A stretch of DNA of 64,000 bases from Arthrobacter sp. 18067 (lineage in GTDB: Bacteria; Actinomycetota; Actinomycetes; Actinomycetales; Micrococcaceae). Position 1 is the stretch's first letter. Every line of letters begins with the position of its first letter. The stretch covers positions 62,001 to 126,000 of the forward strand of contig NZ_CACSJJ010000005.1 in assembly GCF_902706295.1 (NCBI RefSeq). Direction: 5' to 3'. The position numbers were made by a program, and so were the translations under genes. The notes below the pieces were generated by a model. It made no database searches. It saw only the letters and a program-made list of their open reading frames with translations, and had not been told where the DNA came from. Positions 16,468 through 23,619 of this stretch are shown piece after piece.

Positions 16468-16680
16468 CTGCCGCGAGCCTTGCTCGTCCCTGTCCGCGCA
16501 CTCCTGGCGGCGTGGGCACTCCTGGCGGCGTGGGCACTCCTCGTGGATTCTCAATTGCCGAAGCCCGATCAAATAGCGGTTGACCGAAGCTTCAACGAGA
16601 TTATCCCCGACCCACTTTGGAGGTCCCTGGGAAGAACCAGCAAGGCCCCGAGACACTCCACATCATGGGGAAACGCCTGA
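16468..16680 (+). CDS. Possible small membrane protein after the subtilase
   Basis: A consensus AGGAGGAG (16457-16464) lies just after the protease stop. The open frame behind it has CTG 16468 or TTG 16480 as possible starts and encodes about 66-70 residues: one hydrophobic helix with the repeat ALLAAW-ALLAAW-ALLV, then a soluble tail RSFNEIIPDPLWRSLGRT. A one-helix effector or anchor of the AAA/protease system is possible. The non-ATG start and the DNA repeat inside make it uncertain. Confidence 0.35.
   Translation: MPRALLVPVRALLAAWALLAAWALLVDSQLPKPDQIAVDRSFNEIIPDPLWRSLGRTSKAPRHSTSWGNA
16498..16546 (+). repeat. 18-bp tandem repeat, about 2.7 copies
   Basis: GCACTCCTGGCGGCGTGG occurs twice back to back (16498-16515, 16516-16533), followed by a partial third copy. 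The 18-bp period keeps the reading frame of the possible small protein and encodes ALLAAW each time. Confidence 0.85.
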
Positions 16681-16786
16681 TGGCATCCCCCACGACGCTG
16701 TTATTGGCTCAGTCCATTATTGCTTCTCTTGGCGCCCACGGCTGCCCCGCCGCGCGTCTTTCTGGCCTTGGTTGCCTTCCCGGTCG

Positions 16787-17540
16787 TCACGGCTGCGTTG
16801 GGGTGTGTGCCCTCGCTGCGAGCGGCCGCGAGGCGGCCACATATCTGGTTTCGTTGGCGCCGGTATCGGCGAGTGACTCCGCCAACTTCTCGCGGTGTTC
16901 AGCGGAACCGTAGCCGTCTTGTACAGCGGGTTCGGTCTTCAGGCTCTGGTCTTTTGGCCGGCTACTGTCGTTGCCGGTGACGCGGTTCTCGATCTCGCGG
17001 CCGATGCCCTCCATGCGGGCGAAGAGTTCCTTTTCGGCGCGCTCGTAGCGCTGTTCCTGGTTTGAATATTTGCCGCCTTTGAAGCCGCCCTCTTCGAGCA
17101 GTTTTGCTTCGTGCAGGTTCTTGGCGGCGTTCGCGAAGGCGGGGTCGTTGAAGTGTTCTTCGCCGACCCCGTTGATGCCGTCCTTGCCGATGATGAACAT
17201 GCGCTCTTGGACGGCGGCGTTCCGCTATCTCCAGCGCCTTGGGGGTTTTCGCGCTGTGGGCGTGCTGGAGTGCTTTGGCCAGTTCGGGGTTGGCCAGGTA
17301 TTCCACGGGTACTTGGTGGCGTTCCATTTCGGCGCGAGTTCGCGGCTTGGGCGCGGAGTTCTTCTGCGCGGGCGGCCGCGATCAGTTGCGAAGCCTTCTC
17401 GTGTTCAATATCCTTTGCGCTCTTCTACCTCTCCGCATATCTGGTTGTCTTGGTCTTTCGCGGTCGCGGCTGTGTTGATGCATCAGCGATTGCCGCAGTC
17501 CGCCGTCAATTACGTCGTCGATTCCGTCTGATTCACTCAT
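16787..17540 (-). pseudogene. Decayed relaxase-associated plasmid transfer gene
   Basis: Joined across at least three frame changes, the minus strand reads: a start MSESDGIDDVIDGGLRQSLM at 17540; INTAATAKDQDNQICGEVEE; a coiled-coil stretch EKASQLIAAARAEELRAQAA; MERHQVPVEYLANPELAKAL; then in another frame MFIIGKDGINGVGEEHFNDP and an end of GYGSAEHREKLAESL. This order fits an actinobacterial plasmid protein family I know from beside TraA-type relaxases (start M-S-x-x-I-D-D-x-I-x-G-A-L-R, end Y-D-S-A-E-R-R). No intact frame remains, so it is a relic unless this stretch contains sequencing errors. Confidence 0.55.
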
Positions 17541-17663
17541 TGGTGTGCCCGGAACTTACTGACGCAGCAAAAAGCGCCGCGTTAGGAAGACCACGATTGT
17601 CAGATCAACAGCCAAGAGCCAGACGGGGCGCCTTTGTCGCCCAGTCTACGGCATCGCGTCGCT

Positions 17664-17943
17664 TCAACAGATCGCAACTTCTTCCCCAAAACCGGCACCA
17701 CACGCAGGGTGGAAGGGAGGCAACCTTCTCAGGCGTTGTGCTGAGAATGGATTGTTCGCAGTGTTTGGAGACCGGGCGTGTCGTCCTGCATGTATCTGGC
17801 GGATGGCTGAGAATGATACGCCGGCAGCGCGCGCTATGGAGCGCAATGAAGCATGCTGTTGGTTACGAGGGCATTGATGTGTTCGCGGGCCTGGATTGCG
17901 GCGGTTCGCCCCTGACCCAGGTGGAGGGTAGTTGCGTGGCCAT
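17664..17943 (-). pseudogene. Decayed HTH protein
   Basis: From ATG 17943 the fragments MATQLPSTWV, IQAREHINALVTNSM and SLRSIARAAGVSFSAIRQI lie in successive frames. Together they recall actinobacterial helix-turn-helix proteins (AREHL..L...G...RALARAAGVS.S.I..I..GR). The ATG lies 2 bases beyond the stop codon of the 100-residue gene, so it was once the third gene of that operon. At least two frameshifts break it. Confidence 0.4.
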
Positions 17944-17944
17944 A

Positions 17945-18247
17945 TCAGTCGAGCTTTCGAAGCTCGTAGCCCAACGCGTCCGCAAGAGCGATGAGCAGGA
18001 GCTCGCTGGAGGGGAGCTGCATCTCGGAGCCTCGCCGGCGTTGTTCAACCAGCTCGTGCTCCTCCGTGTTGGTGCAAGTGCAGTCGGCGGTGATCCTGTC
18101 AGACTCGCCGCGGGCACTCTCCAGGGGCTCGTCGTCAGTCATGGAAGGATCCAGCACCCATTGACCTTGGTCTCTGACGAGATTCAGCACGACGGCATCC
18201 TGGATCAGATGTCCGAATTCTGGGGCTGTGGCTTCTATGCGGGTCAT
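17945..18247 (-). CDS. Unknown small protein, 100 aa
   Basis: ATG 18247 is preceded by GAAAGGA with 7-base spacing. The protein is soluble and acidic, with a helical end SSELLLIALADALGYELRKLD. I recognise no family. It lies 58 bp downstream of the 51-residue gene on the same strand and shares its promoter. The neighbours (decayed transfer gene, DUF932 gene) suggest a plasmid maintenance or transfer accessory. Confidence 0.6.
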   Translation of the reverse strand: MTRIEATAPEFGHLIQDAVVLNLVRDQGQWVLDPSMTDDEPLESARGESDRITADCTCTNTEEHELVEQRRRGSEMQLPSSELLLIALADALGYELRKLD

Positions 18248-18305
18248 GGCAGGGTCCTTTCAAGCTTTCGGTATGGAACACAAGCAGGGCCCGGAAGTGC
18301 GGGCT

Positions 18306-18461
18306 CTATGCTGCGTCGATAAAACGCTGGATGGTGCACTCAAGAGCGAAGTAGGCCGCTGCGGCGTTTCTTGCTTTGGCAGCCTCCATCGCGGCGACGT
18401 CTTCTTGCGCGTGACTGAGGAGAGTCTTGAGCTCATCAGTGCTAAGTGTCTTGGTCGCCAC
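18306..18461 (-). CDS. Unknown small protein, 51 aa
   Basis: GTG 18461 has AAAAGGGG 5 bases upstream. The product (start MATKTLSTDELKTLL, middle AAMEAAKARNAAAAYF, end ECTIQRFIDAA) is predicted to be almost wholly helical. I recognise no family. It is the first gene after a consensus promoter (TTGACA, 18 bp, TAATAT) whose -10 overlaps copy D of the 27-bp motif, so it is probably under the same control as the DUF932 gene. Confidence 0.6.
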   Translation of the reverse strand: MATKTLSTDELKTLLSHAQEDVAAMEAAKARNAAAAYFALECTIQRFIDAA

Positions 18462-18469
18462 CTCGGCCC

Positions 18470-18521
18470 CTTTTGTTAATTTTGTATAAATATATTATGT
18501 GGCGCTCGCATCCGATGTCAA
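18470..18521 (-). promoter_or_regulatory. Consensus promoter with 27-bp motif, copy D
   Basis: On the minus strand TTGACA (18521-18516), 18 bases, TAATAT (18497-18492). The motif (18470-18496) starts inside the -10 box and runs to the ribosome-binding site of the 51-residue gene. 19 of its 27 bases equal copy B. A protein bound here would block transcription, so operator is the natural reading (inference). Confidence 0.7.
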
Positions 18522-18764
18522 CAACCTTGCGATTAACCCCTGGCGAGCATCACTACTGAAGTAGGTGGCGACCGAAGTGCTTTTTCAATGGGGGTGATCC
18601 ACCCGTCACCTAACTTCCGTCTTTGAAGAGCGCCAAGGAAGATCACCTACCAGGGATGGCACCCACAGCGGGTCAGGCCTGCAGCTAATGGGCGAGCCGC
18701 TCACTCTCACTCCTATGGCTGCTGAATCAACACGGCCGGATAGGCCGGCTGGTGGCCGCCAAGC

Positions 18765-18798
18765 CCTCCGGGGTGTGGCATAAGCCAGACCCCGGAGG
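18765..18798 (-). terminator. Strong hairpin, likely terminator of the DUF932 gene
   Basis: CCTCCGGGGT (18765-18774) pairs with ACCCCGGAGG (18789-18798). Inside, TGGC and GCCA pair around ATAA, leaving one mismatch. It ends 7 bases from the DUF932 stop. No long T-run follows, as is common in high-GC actinobacteria. Confidence 0.65.
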
Positions 18799-18805
18799 AC
18801 TTCTT

Positions 18806-19819
18806 CTAGGCCTTCAGCAGTTCAAATGCGCGGGATTTCAGGTTTACGACGGGGGCGCTGAGAGCGCGCATCGCCCTGGCGGTATCGAGGCTCGTCGTCC
18901 ACTTGTTGCGCTGAACGGGGGCGAAGTGATCGACGTACTCAGTGACAGCCTGGTACCCGGCCCAGCGCGTTCCACGGATCGCCTTATTGGTATTGGCTTC
19001 GGTGAAGAGCCTTTCCAGCTCGTTAGTCCGGTCTGTATGGCGACGCTGGGTGGTTGCGGGAGCGTCAGAGGACGGGGCGGGGAAAAGCTTGTCCACAATG
19101 CCCATGAACGCGACATCGGTCAGGGTCTGCTCAATCATCTGCTCCGCCTCGATCTGGAACGCGTCCTGATATTTGAACGTCAGACCGAGGGCCTGACGGG
19201 CTTGGGCGATGGCTGCTGAAGCACCGCGGGTGTGGCGCACCGAGAAGGTTGACCGCGCGGCTCGGAGGGCGGCAGCCTGCGTGTTGGCGCAGACGACCCG
19301 AACTGGCGTGACGAGGAATCGGAATGCGGAACTGCCGTCGTGACTGTTGAGGGCGGCAAGGTAGAGGTCAACGCAGTCGACCCCGCCAATGTTCATATGC
19401 TGGGGCATCTTCATTGTGACGAAAACTTCGCGCCCGCCCTTGAGGGATCCGGCAGTTTCGAAGTGGGCCCCGGATTCGTCGACCAGAGCATTGAGCAGAT
19501 GCGTGTGCTCCTCATTCTGGATGGGCTGGTACTTCTTGCCGACGACCCCGAGAACATCAGGGGTTCCGCTTACCGGGTTGGTTCGGACGGTGGCGAACTG
19601 ATCCGGAACACTAAGAGTAGTGACGCCTTCCTCGGAAAGCATAGGTTCGGTGCGGAGGGCGACCTTTCGAACGTCCCAATTGGTAAGCAGCGCCAGGTCC
19701 AGCGCCTCTTGAGCATTCATTGCGCCCTTGGTGACGGTGCCGAGTCGGTGCCATGCGTCCTCGCGAGCGGAGACGAAAGCGGCTGTGCCGTTCTGGAAGA
19801 TTTCGATGCGGTGAGTCAT
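18806..19819 (-). CDS. DUF932 family protein (phage/plasmid-like, TIGR03299 type)
   Basis: 337 residues from ATG 19819, chosen because AAGGGA lies 5 bases upstream; the frame is open further but crosses the promoter. Family features: an N-terminal AWHRLGT, VVGKKYQPIQNEEHTHLLNAL near residue 97, ALNSHDGSSAFRFLVTPVRVVCANT in the middle (quoted in part), and TRWAGYQAVTEYVDH near the end. Members are typical of phages and conjugative plasmids, some near antirestriction genes; the biochemical role is not established. It has its own consensus promoter with motif copy B and a hairpin at its end, so it is a single-gene unit. Confidence 0.88.
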   Translation of the reverse strand: MTHRIEIFQNGTAAFVSAREDAWHRLGTVTKGAMNAQEALDLALLTNWDVRKVALRTEPMLSEEGVTTLSVPDQFATVRTNPVSGTPDVLGVVGKKYQPIQNEEHTHLLNALVDESGAHFETAGSLKGGREVFVTMKMPQHMNIGGVDCVDLYLAALNSHDGSSAFRFLVTPVRVVCANTQAAALRAARSTFSVRHTRGASAAIAQARQALGLTFKYQDAFQIEAEQMIEQTLTDVAFMGIVDKLFPAPSSDAPATTQRRHTDRTNELERLFTEANTNKAIRGTRWAGYQAVTEYVDHFAPVQRNKWTTSLDTARAMRALSAPVVNLKSRAFELLKA

Positions 19820-19834
19820 GGTATTCCCTTGCTT

Positions 19835-19886
19835 AATTTGTTGATCTGACATAAACATATTAACCAAGGGTCTCCGTCAGTGTCAA
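19835..19886 (-). promoter_or_regulatory. Consensus promoter with 27-bp motif, copy B
   Basis: On the minus strand TTGACA (19886-19881), exactly 17 bases, TTAATA (19863-19858). The motif (19835-19861) covers the -10 end and the expected start site and stops shortly before the ribosome-binding site of the DUF932 gene. Key elements on the plus strand: GTTGAT, 5 bases, ATAAAC. Confidence 0.75.
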
Positions 19887-19889
19887 CAC

Positions 19890-20414
19890 TGTTGCGAATT
19901 TGGGTGCGGCGAGGAGGGTATTCCGTGCTCTTGATCCCGCTGCTTGGCCAGTTCAGGCGCTCGCGGACTCGTTCATTGGCCTACCAGGAACTGTTATTGC
20001 ATGTGCGCGCGCCGCGGACCTTTGATCCGGCCGGCACCTTGGCGATTCATGCCATGTTCTCTAGGCATGGTGTTCCTTTCAGATGAAGTACTCGCTAAAG
20101 GAGGGGTGTCAACGATGGACCCGCACGCTCACACCCGTCCGTGGGGCAGGGAGGGACGAACGGTGCAGGCGATGACTGTAACTGGGAGAATTGCTCGTGG
20201 CTGTGGAAGAGGTAATAGATCTTCTGCGGCTCTACAAGTAGATTTGCCATCGCATGGCAGGTGGCCACGTTCGACAGAAACCGAACGAGCGCTGGAGGTG
20301 GCGGACGTACGTCTGAGTACAGGAAGGACGGCCGTTGAGAACCTGTTTCAGGTTGTCGACATGCATAGGGGCGTAAGTTCCGCGGATCGGCGGCAAATTG
20401 ATGCTCACAGGTGA
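19890..20414. other. Gene-poor stretch; possible 24-aa peptide on the minus strand
   Basis: No convincing larger gene. On the minus strand AAAGGA precedes ATG 20068, which opens a 24-codon basic peptide (MPREHGMNRQGAGRIKGPRR...) ending at 19994. It lies upstream of the DUF932 promoter and could be a tiny gene or chance. I see nothing else I can support. Confidence 0.3.
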
Positions 20415-21971
20415 ATGGGGGATTCTGTGCAGCTGGTGGCTTATCTAAATGGTGAGCGGATCGACGCAACGCAGGTGGCCCATGAGCAATGGCGCGCGCT
20501 CGTGGACGACCGCAATTATGCGAGCCTGGTGCTAATCGAGTGTGGGCTACGCGCCAGCCGGGTTACGCTACGTGGGCTGCAATTCTTCAGGCACCACCGT
20601 GATGTGGCCTGCTCCATCGAGCACAAAGCCGAGTCGGAGCAGCACCTAACAATGAAGCGGGCGCTGAAAGACAAGATAAACGCGGCTGCTGGCTGGCACG
20701 CCGAGGTTGAGCATGCCCATCCGGAGCGGGCATGGATCGCTGATGTCATGTCCATCCATATCAGCGGCAAGCGACTCGCGTTCGAGGTACAACTATCGCC
20801 GCTGAGCGAAGACGAGTACATTCGCCGATCACAGCGATACGCAGACGACTGTGTTGGTGTGGTGTGGATCGTTCCCGACAACCTCGACTGGTTTCGCATT
20901 CAGATGCCGATGATCGTGACGGGATTCGGCAAAACCAGCGCCCTGCCCGAGCCGCCCGAATTGCTTATGGACCTGGCCCACTTCCAGCCGGTGTTCGGCA
21001 AAAGGGCATCCGTGGGCGCAGCACTGGACGCTATTCTGGCCCCTTCCTTCCGCTGGCCCTATGGAACACCAGAGCACCAATTGGATGAGATCTCGAAGCT
21101 GGAGGAGATAAGGGCAAAGGCTGCGGCTGAACACCAAGACAGGCAAGCACGGCTGGCCGAAGAGAAGGGCCTGGACGAGGAGAAGGCCAAGCTTCAAGCC
21201 GAAGAACTTGCGGCCAGGTTCATCGCGTCCGCCGCAACTCCGGCCATTAGTGCGGCGGGACCGGTCCGCGCTGCGAACCGCATTTGGGCCACCGAAGTCC
21301 GCTGCCTGAAGGCCGGCCATCCCATGCTGATCTGGCGGCTGACGGAACCACCCCCGAAGAGAACGTCCGACGGCCCGATGTGGCGGCCTACGATGGAGAA
21401 CTTCGACAACGTGCGTGCTCATGTCGATACATGGTTGGCCGTTGCCGGGAGCAGCCTGGCTAAAGCGAAGGTCTTTCGGGTGGGTGGCTGGCCGGTACAC
21501 CGGACGTTCGTGTGCCCCGAATGCAACCAACTTATTCAGGGCCGATGGGTGTCCGCGCTCCCACCGGCAAAGTGGACGCTCATCGCAGAAACAAGCGTTT
21601 CCACCGCCTGGGCCCGCGACGTGCCTTATCGGAAGACGCCCGCTCAAACGACCCACACTCAAGAGAAAGCACCAGCGCAACGGCCGCCCGTGAAGGTCGA
21701 AGAGAGTGACTGGAGATTCATTGGCCCACGCCGCAAACCGAACTGGATTACCGAGGCGGGTAGCGAGGAACTGCCTTATTTTCTGGTTGCCAAGAAGGCC
21801 CATGCAGAAAGAATGGAGCAGCTCAGAGCTAGCCCCCGATACCGCGTTAGCCCTAACGGATTCCGATTCGAGTGCGCAGACTGCGGAGGAGAGTTCGAGG
21901 ACGAGAAGGAGGGCATCCACGCTGATGGGGGATGTCTCATTCTTGGCGCCCGTGGATTGGGCGGGCGGTGA
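20415..21971 (+). CDS. CoiA-like PD-(D/E)XK nuclease-family protein with zinc-ribbon-like end
   Basis: 518 residues from ATG 20415; GTG 20427 with GGGGG in front is an equally good start. Residues 70-150 match the nuclease core of competence protein CoiA: SEQHLTMKRAL (E75, H77, K81), RAWIADV (D110), LAFEVQLSPLSEDEYIRRSQ (E124, Q126) and VVWIVP. A charged coiled coil follows (about 225-270, AEHQDRQARLAEEKGLDEEK). Two Cys pairs lie in the C-terminal half (FVCPECNQ; FECADCGG) and could bind zinc. CoiA acts in natural transformation in Firmicutes. In actinobacterial accessory DNA a DNA-processing or defence nuclease is more likely. Confidence 0.7.
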   Translation: MGDSVQLVAYLNGERIDATQVAHEQWRALVDDRNYASLVLIECGLRASRVTLRGLQFFRHHRDVACSIEHKAESEQHLTMKRALKDKINAAAGWHAEVEHAHPERAWIADVMSIHISGKRLAFEVQLSPLSEDEYIRRSQRYADDCVGVVWIVPDNLDWFRIQMPMIVTGFGKTSALPEPPELLMDLAHFQPVFGKRASVGAALDAILAPSFRWPYGTPEHQLDEISKLEEIRAKAAAEHQDRQARLAEEKGLDEEKAKLQAEELAARFIASAATPAISAAGPVRAANRIWATEVRCLKAGHPMLIWRLTEPPPKRTSDGPMWRPTMENFDNVRAHVDTWLAVAGSSLAKAKVFRVGGWPVHRTFVCPECNQLIQGRWVSALPPAKWTLIAETSVSTAWARDVPYRKTPAQTTHTQEKAPAQRPPVKVEESDWRFIGPRRKPNWITEAGSEELPYFLVAKKAHAERMEQLRASPRYRVSPNGFRFECADCGGEFEDEKEGIHADGGCLILGARGLGGR

Positions 21972-22029
21972 CTACGGAACATGGAAGCCTCTGGCCGTCA
22001 ATGTCTGCCAGCCCCCGTAGAGTCATCCC

Positions 22030-22740
22030 ATGATCAACGAAAATGAACCCTTGCCCGAAGACATTTTCGCAAAGCTGCCCGGTTCCGCTGCTGTGATGAG
22101 CCACGCGGTGTTCGTGGATAGTGACCGTTGGAAGCGCGCGCTTACCGCTCGCGGGTTGCCGCCAGCCGAGGGGAAGCTCGGCAACGCAAAGCGTATATCG
22201 GTGACCCGCAAGGAAGTATTCGACCTTGGGGATCAGGCTCCGACAGTCGCGAACGCTTTCCAGTTGTTCTTTTACTCTCTGGCTTGGGGCTTGGGCACGC
22301 GCGCGCCCCGGCTTCATCAGCGGCTAGACGGACTATCCGCCGAACAGGAAAAAGCCGGGAAGCTTCTTGTGACAGCTTGGACTTTGGTTAGGAATGGAGC
22401 CCCTACCGGCGAGGCATACGGCACCTTGACAACCAATCGAGGCGCGGGACGAATCCCATGGTTTGGACCAGCATTCTCCACCAAATTCCTCTACTTCGCC
22501 CAGGGCAGTACCGCGCATCCACGCCACGTGATTCTGGATCAAGTTGTGTCAAATAATCTGCGGCAGGACGCGTGGCCACAAGCGCCGAAGGCAGGATGGT
22601 GGCCAGAGACCTACGAAAGGTATTCCGGCTTGCTGGGTCGCTGGGCCGGTCAAGCAGGCGAACGGCTTGAGGGCACACGCCTGGTCCGAGCCGATGAGAT
22701 TGAACTGACCCTCTTCCGGCGGCATCGGTCGAACGGATAG
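22030..22740 (+). CDS. OGG-fold-like protein (8-oxoguanine DNA glycosylase fold), 236 aa
   Basis: The central part has WTLVRNGAPTGEAY, then RGAGRIPWFGPAFSTKFLYF and HPRHVILDQVVSNNLRQ. I recall this pattern from actinobacterial proteins annotated as OGG-fold glycosylase-like, in which GPAFSTKFLYF stands for the helix-hairpin-helix region. The catalytic lysine of true OGG cannot be assigned here. It follows the CoiA-like nuclease by 58 bp on the same strand, so a DNA base-recognition plus nuclease pair is plausible (inference). No GGAGG-type ribosome-binding site is visible. Confidence 0.55.
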   Translation: MINENEPLPEDIFAKLPGSAAVMSHAVFVDSDRWKRALTARGLPPAEGKLGNAKRISVTRKEVFDLGDQAPTVANAFQLFFYSLAWGLGTRAPRLHQRLDGLSAEQEKAGKLLVTAWTLVRNGAPTGEAYGTLTTNRGAGRIPWFGPAFSTKFLYFAQGSTAHPRHVILDQVVSNNLRQDAWPQAPKAGWWPETYERYSGLLGRWAGQAGERLEGTRLVRADEIELTLFRRHRSNG

Positions 22741-23290
22741 AGCGCTGATGGAGCCGAAGACAAAGAAAAAAGTTGCCCTCCTTTTCAGCAGTGCACTGTC
22801 CAGCACAAAACTCCGGAGGGCAACCCCGCGCACAGCCGACCGGTCGGCCAGCAGGGCCACGATTCCCAGCTTGTGGTTGATGCATGGATAGAGCTGAAGA
22901 CAGCGAACTGGAAGGACAGGCTTCGATTAATGAACTACTTGATGAACCTGTGGGCGTCGCATTCATTCAGATGGTCCTACCACTTCATATCCAGCTCTCG
23001 GAGGGCAAAATCCGGCGTTTATGAGCACTATCCTGCCGAGTAGCTTGAGGACATGAACAATGAAGCTGAGCCAATCAGTATGACTGTCTACCCGAAACCA
23101 GACGGAACGTGGTAGGTGCTAAGAGGTAGGTTTGGTCGCCTTCCACGCCCGCCTTTGAGATTGATGAACACAGCGCGCTCGAGAACAACGGGGGAATGAC
23201 GCAGCCAGAACTCATCTTCGAAGCACGATAGGACACAGGTAGATTGGGGCCACGAAGAACGCCCGGCACGAGATGCACCGGGCACTCTTG
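22741..23290. other. Gene-poor stretch with hairpin and short coding relics
   Basis: GTTGCCCTCC (22772-22781) and GGAGGGCAAC (22815-22824) form an exact 10-bp inverted repeat with a 33-base loop, possibly ending the OGG-like transcript. Near-repeats link the two parts of the stretch: GAGCCGAAGACA (22750) with GAGCTGAAGACA (22890), and CTCCGGAGGGCAA (22811) with CTCTCGGAGGGCAA. Short relics such as MTVYPKPDGTW (from 23080) and FEIDEHSALENNGGMTQPEL (to 23230) look like pieces of a broken small gene. Confidence 0.4.
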
Positions 23291-23605
23291 TCAGCCCATG
23301 TCGTCCGGCGGGACATCGCCAACGGATACGAATGTGGCTATGTACTCGAAGTCATACAGCGACGGGAGTTGGATCAGCTCGCCGGTGAACTTGTCCGCGA
23401 GCACCGGCCCAGCTCCGCAGTACAGAAAACTAAGGTCTCTGCCGATGGTCCATTCCCGATCTCCGTCGACGATCAGCCAGTGCTGTGCGCTCTCGAAGCC
23501 GTAGTCAGCGATCATGTACGTTCCCGCGCCGTCGCCCCTACCCAGGTCAAGCCGCGCCCGCGCGACGATTTGGCGGGCGTCCTCGAAGCTGACCTTTGGC
23601 TGCAC
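23291..23605 (-). CDS. Small protein resembling Imm35/YrhB immunity proteins, 104 aa
   Basis: GTG 23605 lies 14 bp after the stop of the upstream gene, so translation is probably coupled. Sequence pattern: VSFEDARQIVARARL, GTYMIADYGFESAQHWLIVD, GDREWTIG and VLADKFTGELIQLP. The late DK-TGE-L strand and the D-YG-E-x-x-W box recall the Imm35/YrhB group, which contains immunity proteins of polymorphic toxins and chaperone-like proteins. It may protect against, or assist, the protein encoded just upstream. Family assignment is from memory. Confidence 0.55.
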   Translation of the reverse strand: MQPKVSFEDARQIVARARLDLGRGDGAGTYMIADYGFESAQHWLIVDGDREWTIGRDLSFLYCGAGPVLADKFTGELIQLPSLYDFEYIATFVSVGDVPPDDMG

Positions 23606-23619
23606 AGTTTCGGCTGAAC

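Noticed and set aside
16207..16656. Minus-strand frame with CPRRQE repeats
   Set aside because: The repeats are only the antisense reading of the 18-bp tandem repeat; the rest is opposite the protease end.
17111..18322. 403-codon plus-strand open frame
   Set aside because: It is antisense to three minus-strand genes or relics with recognisable protein patterns and proper ribosome-binding sites, and it has no family features of its own.
18541..18640. GGGTG-ATC-CACCC palindrome and GAAGT(T)AGGTG repeats as insertion-sequence ends
   Set aside because: No transposase or target duplication nearby; the symmetry is short and imperfect.
20095..20469. 124-codon minus-strand frame
   Set aside because: No ribosome-binding site, no motifs, and it overlaps the start of the CoiA-like gene.
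20829..21920. 363-codon minus-strand open frame
   Set aside because: Shadow of the CoiA-like gene; high-GC DNA gives long open antisense frames, and the product is rich in His, Arg, Gly and Pro without motifs.
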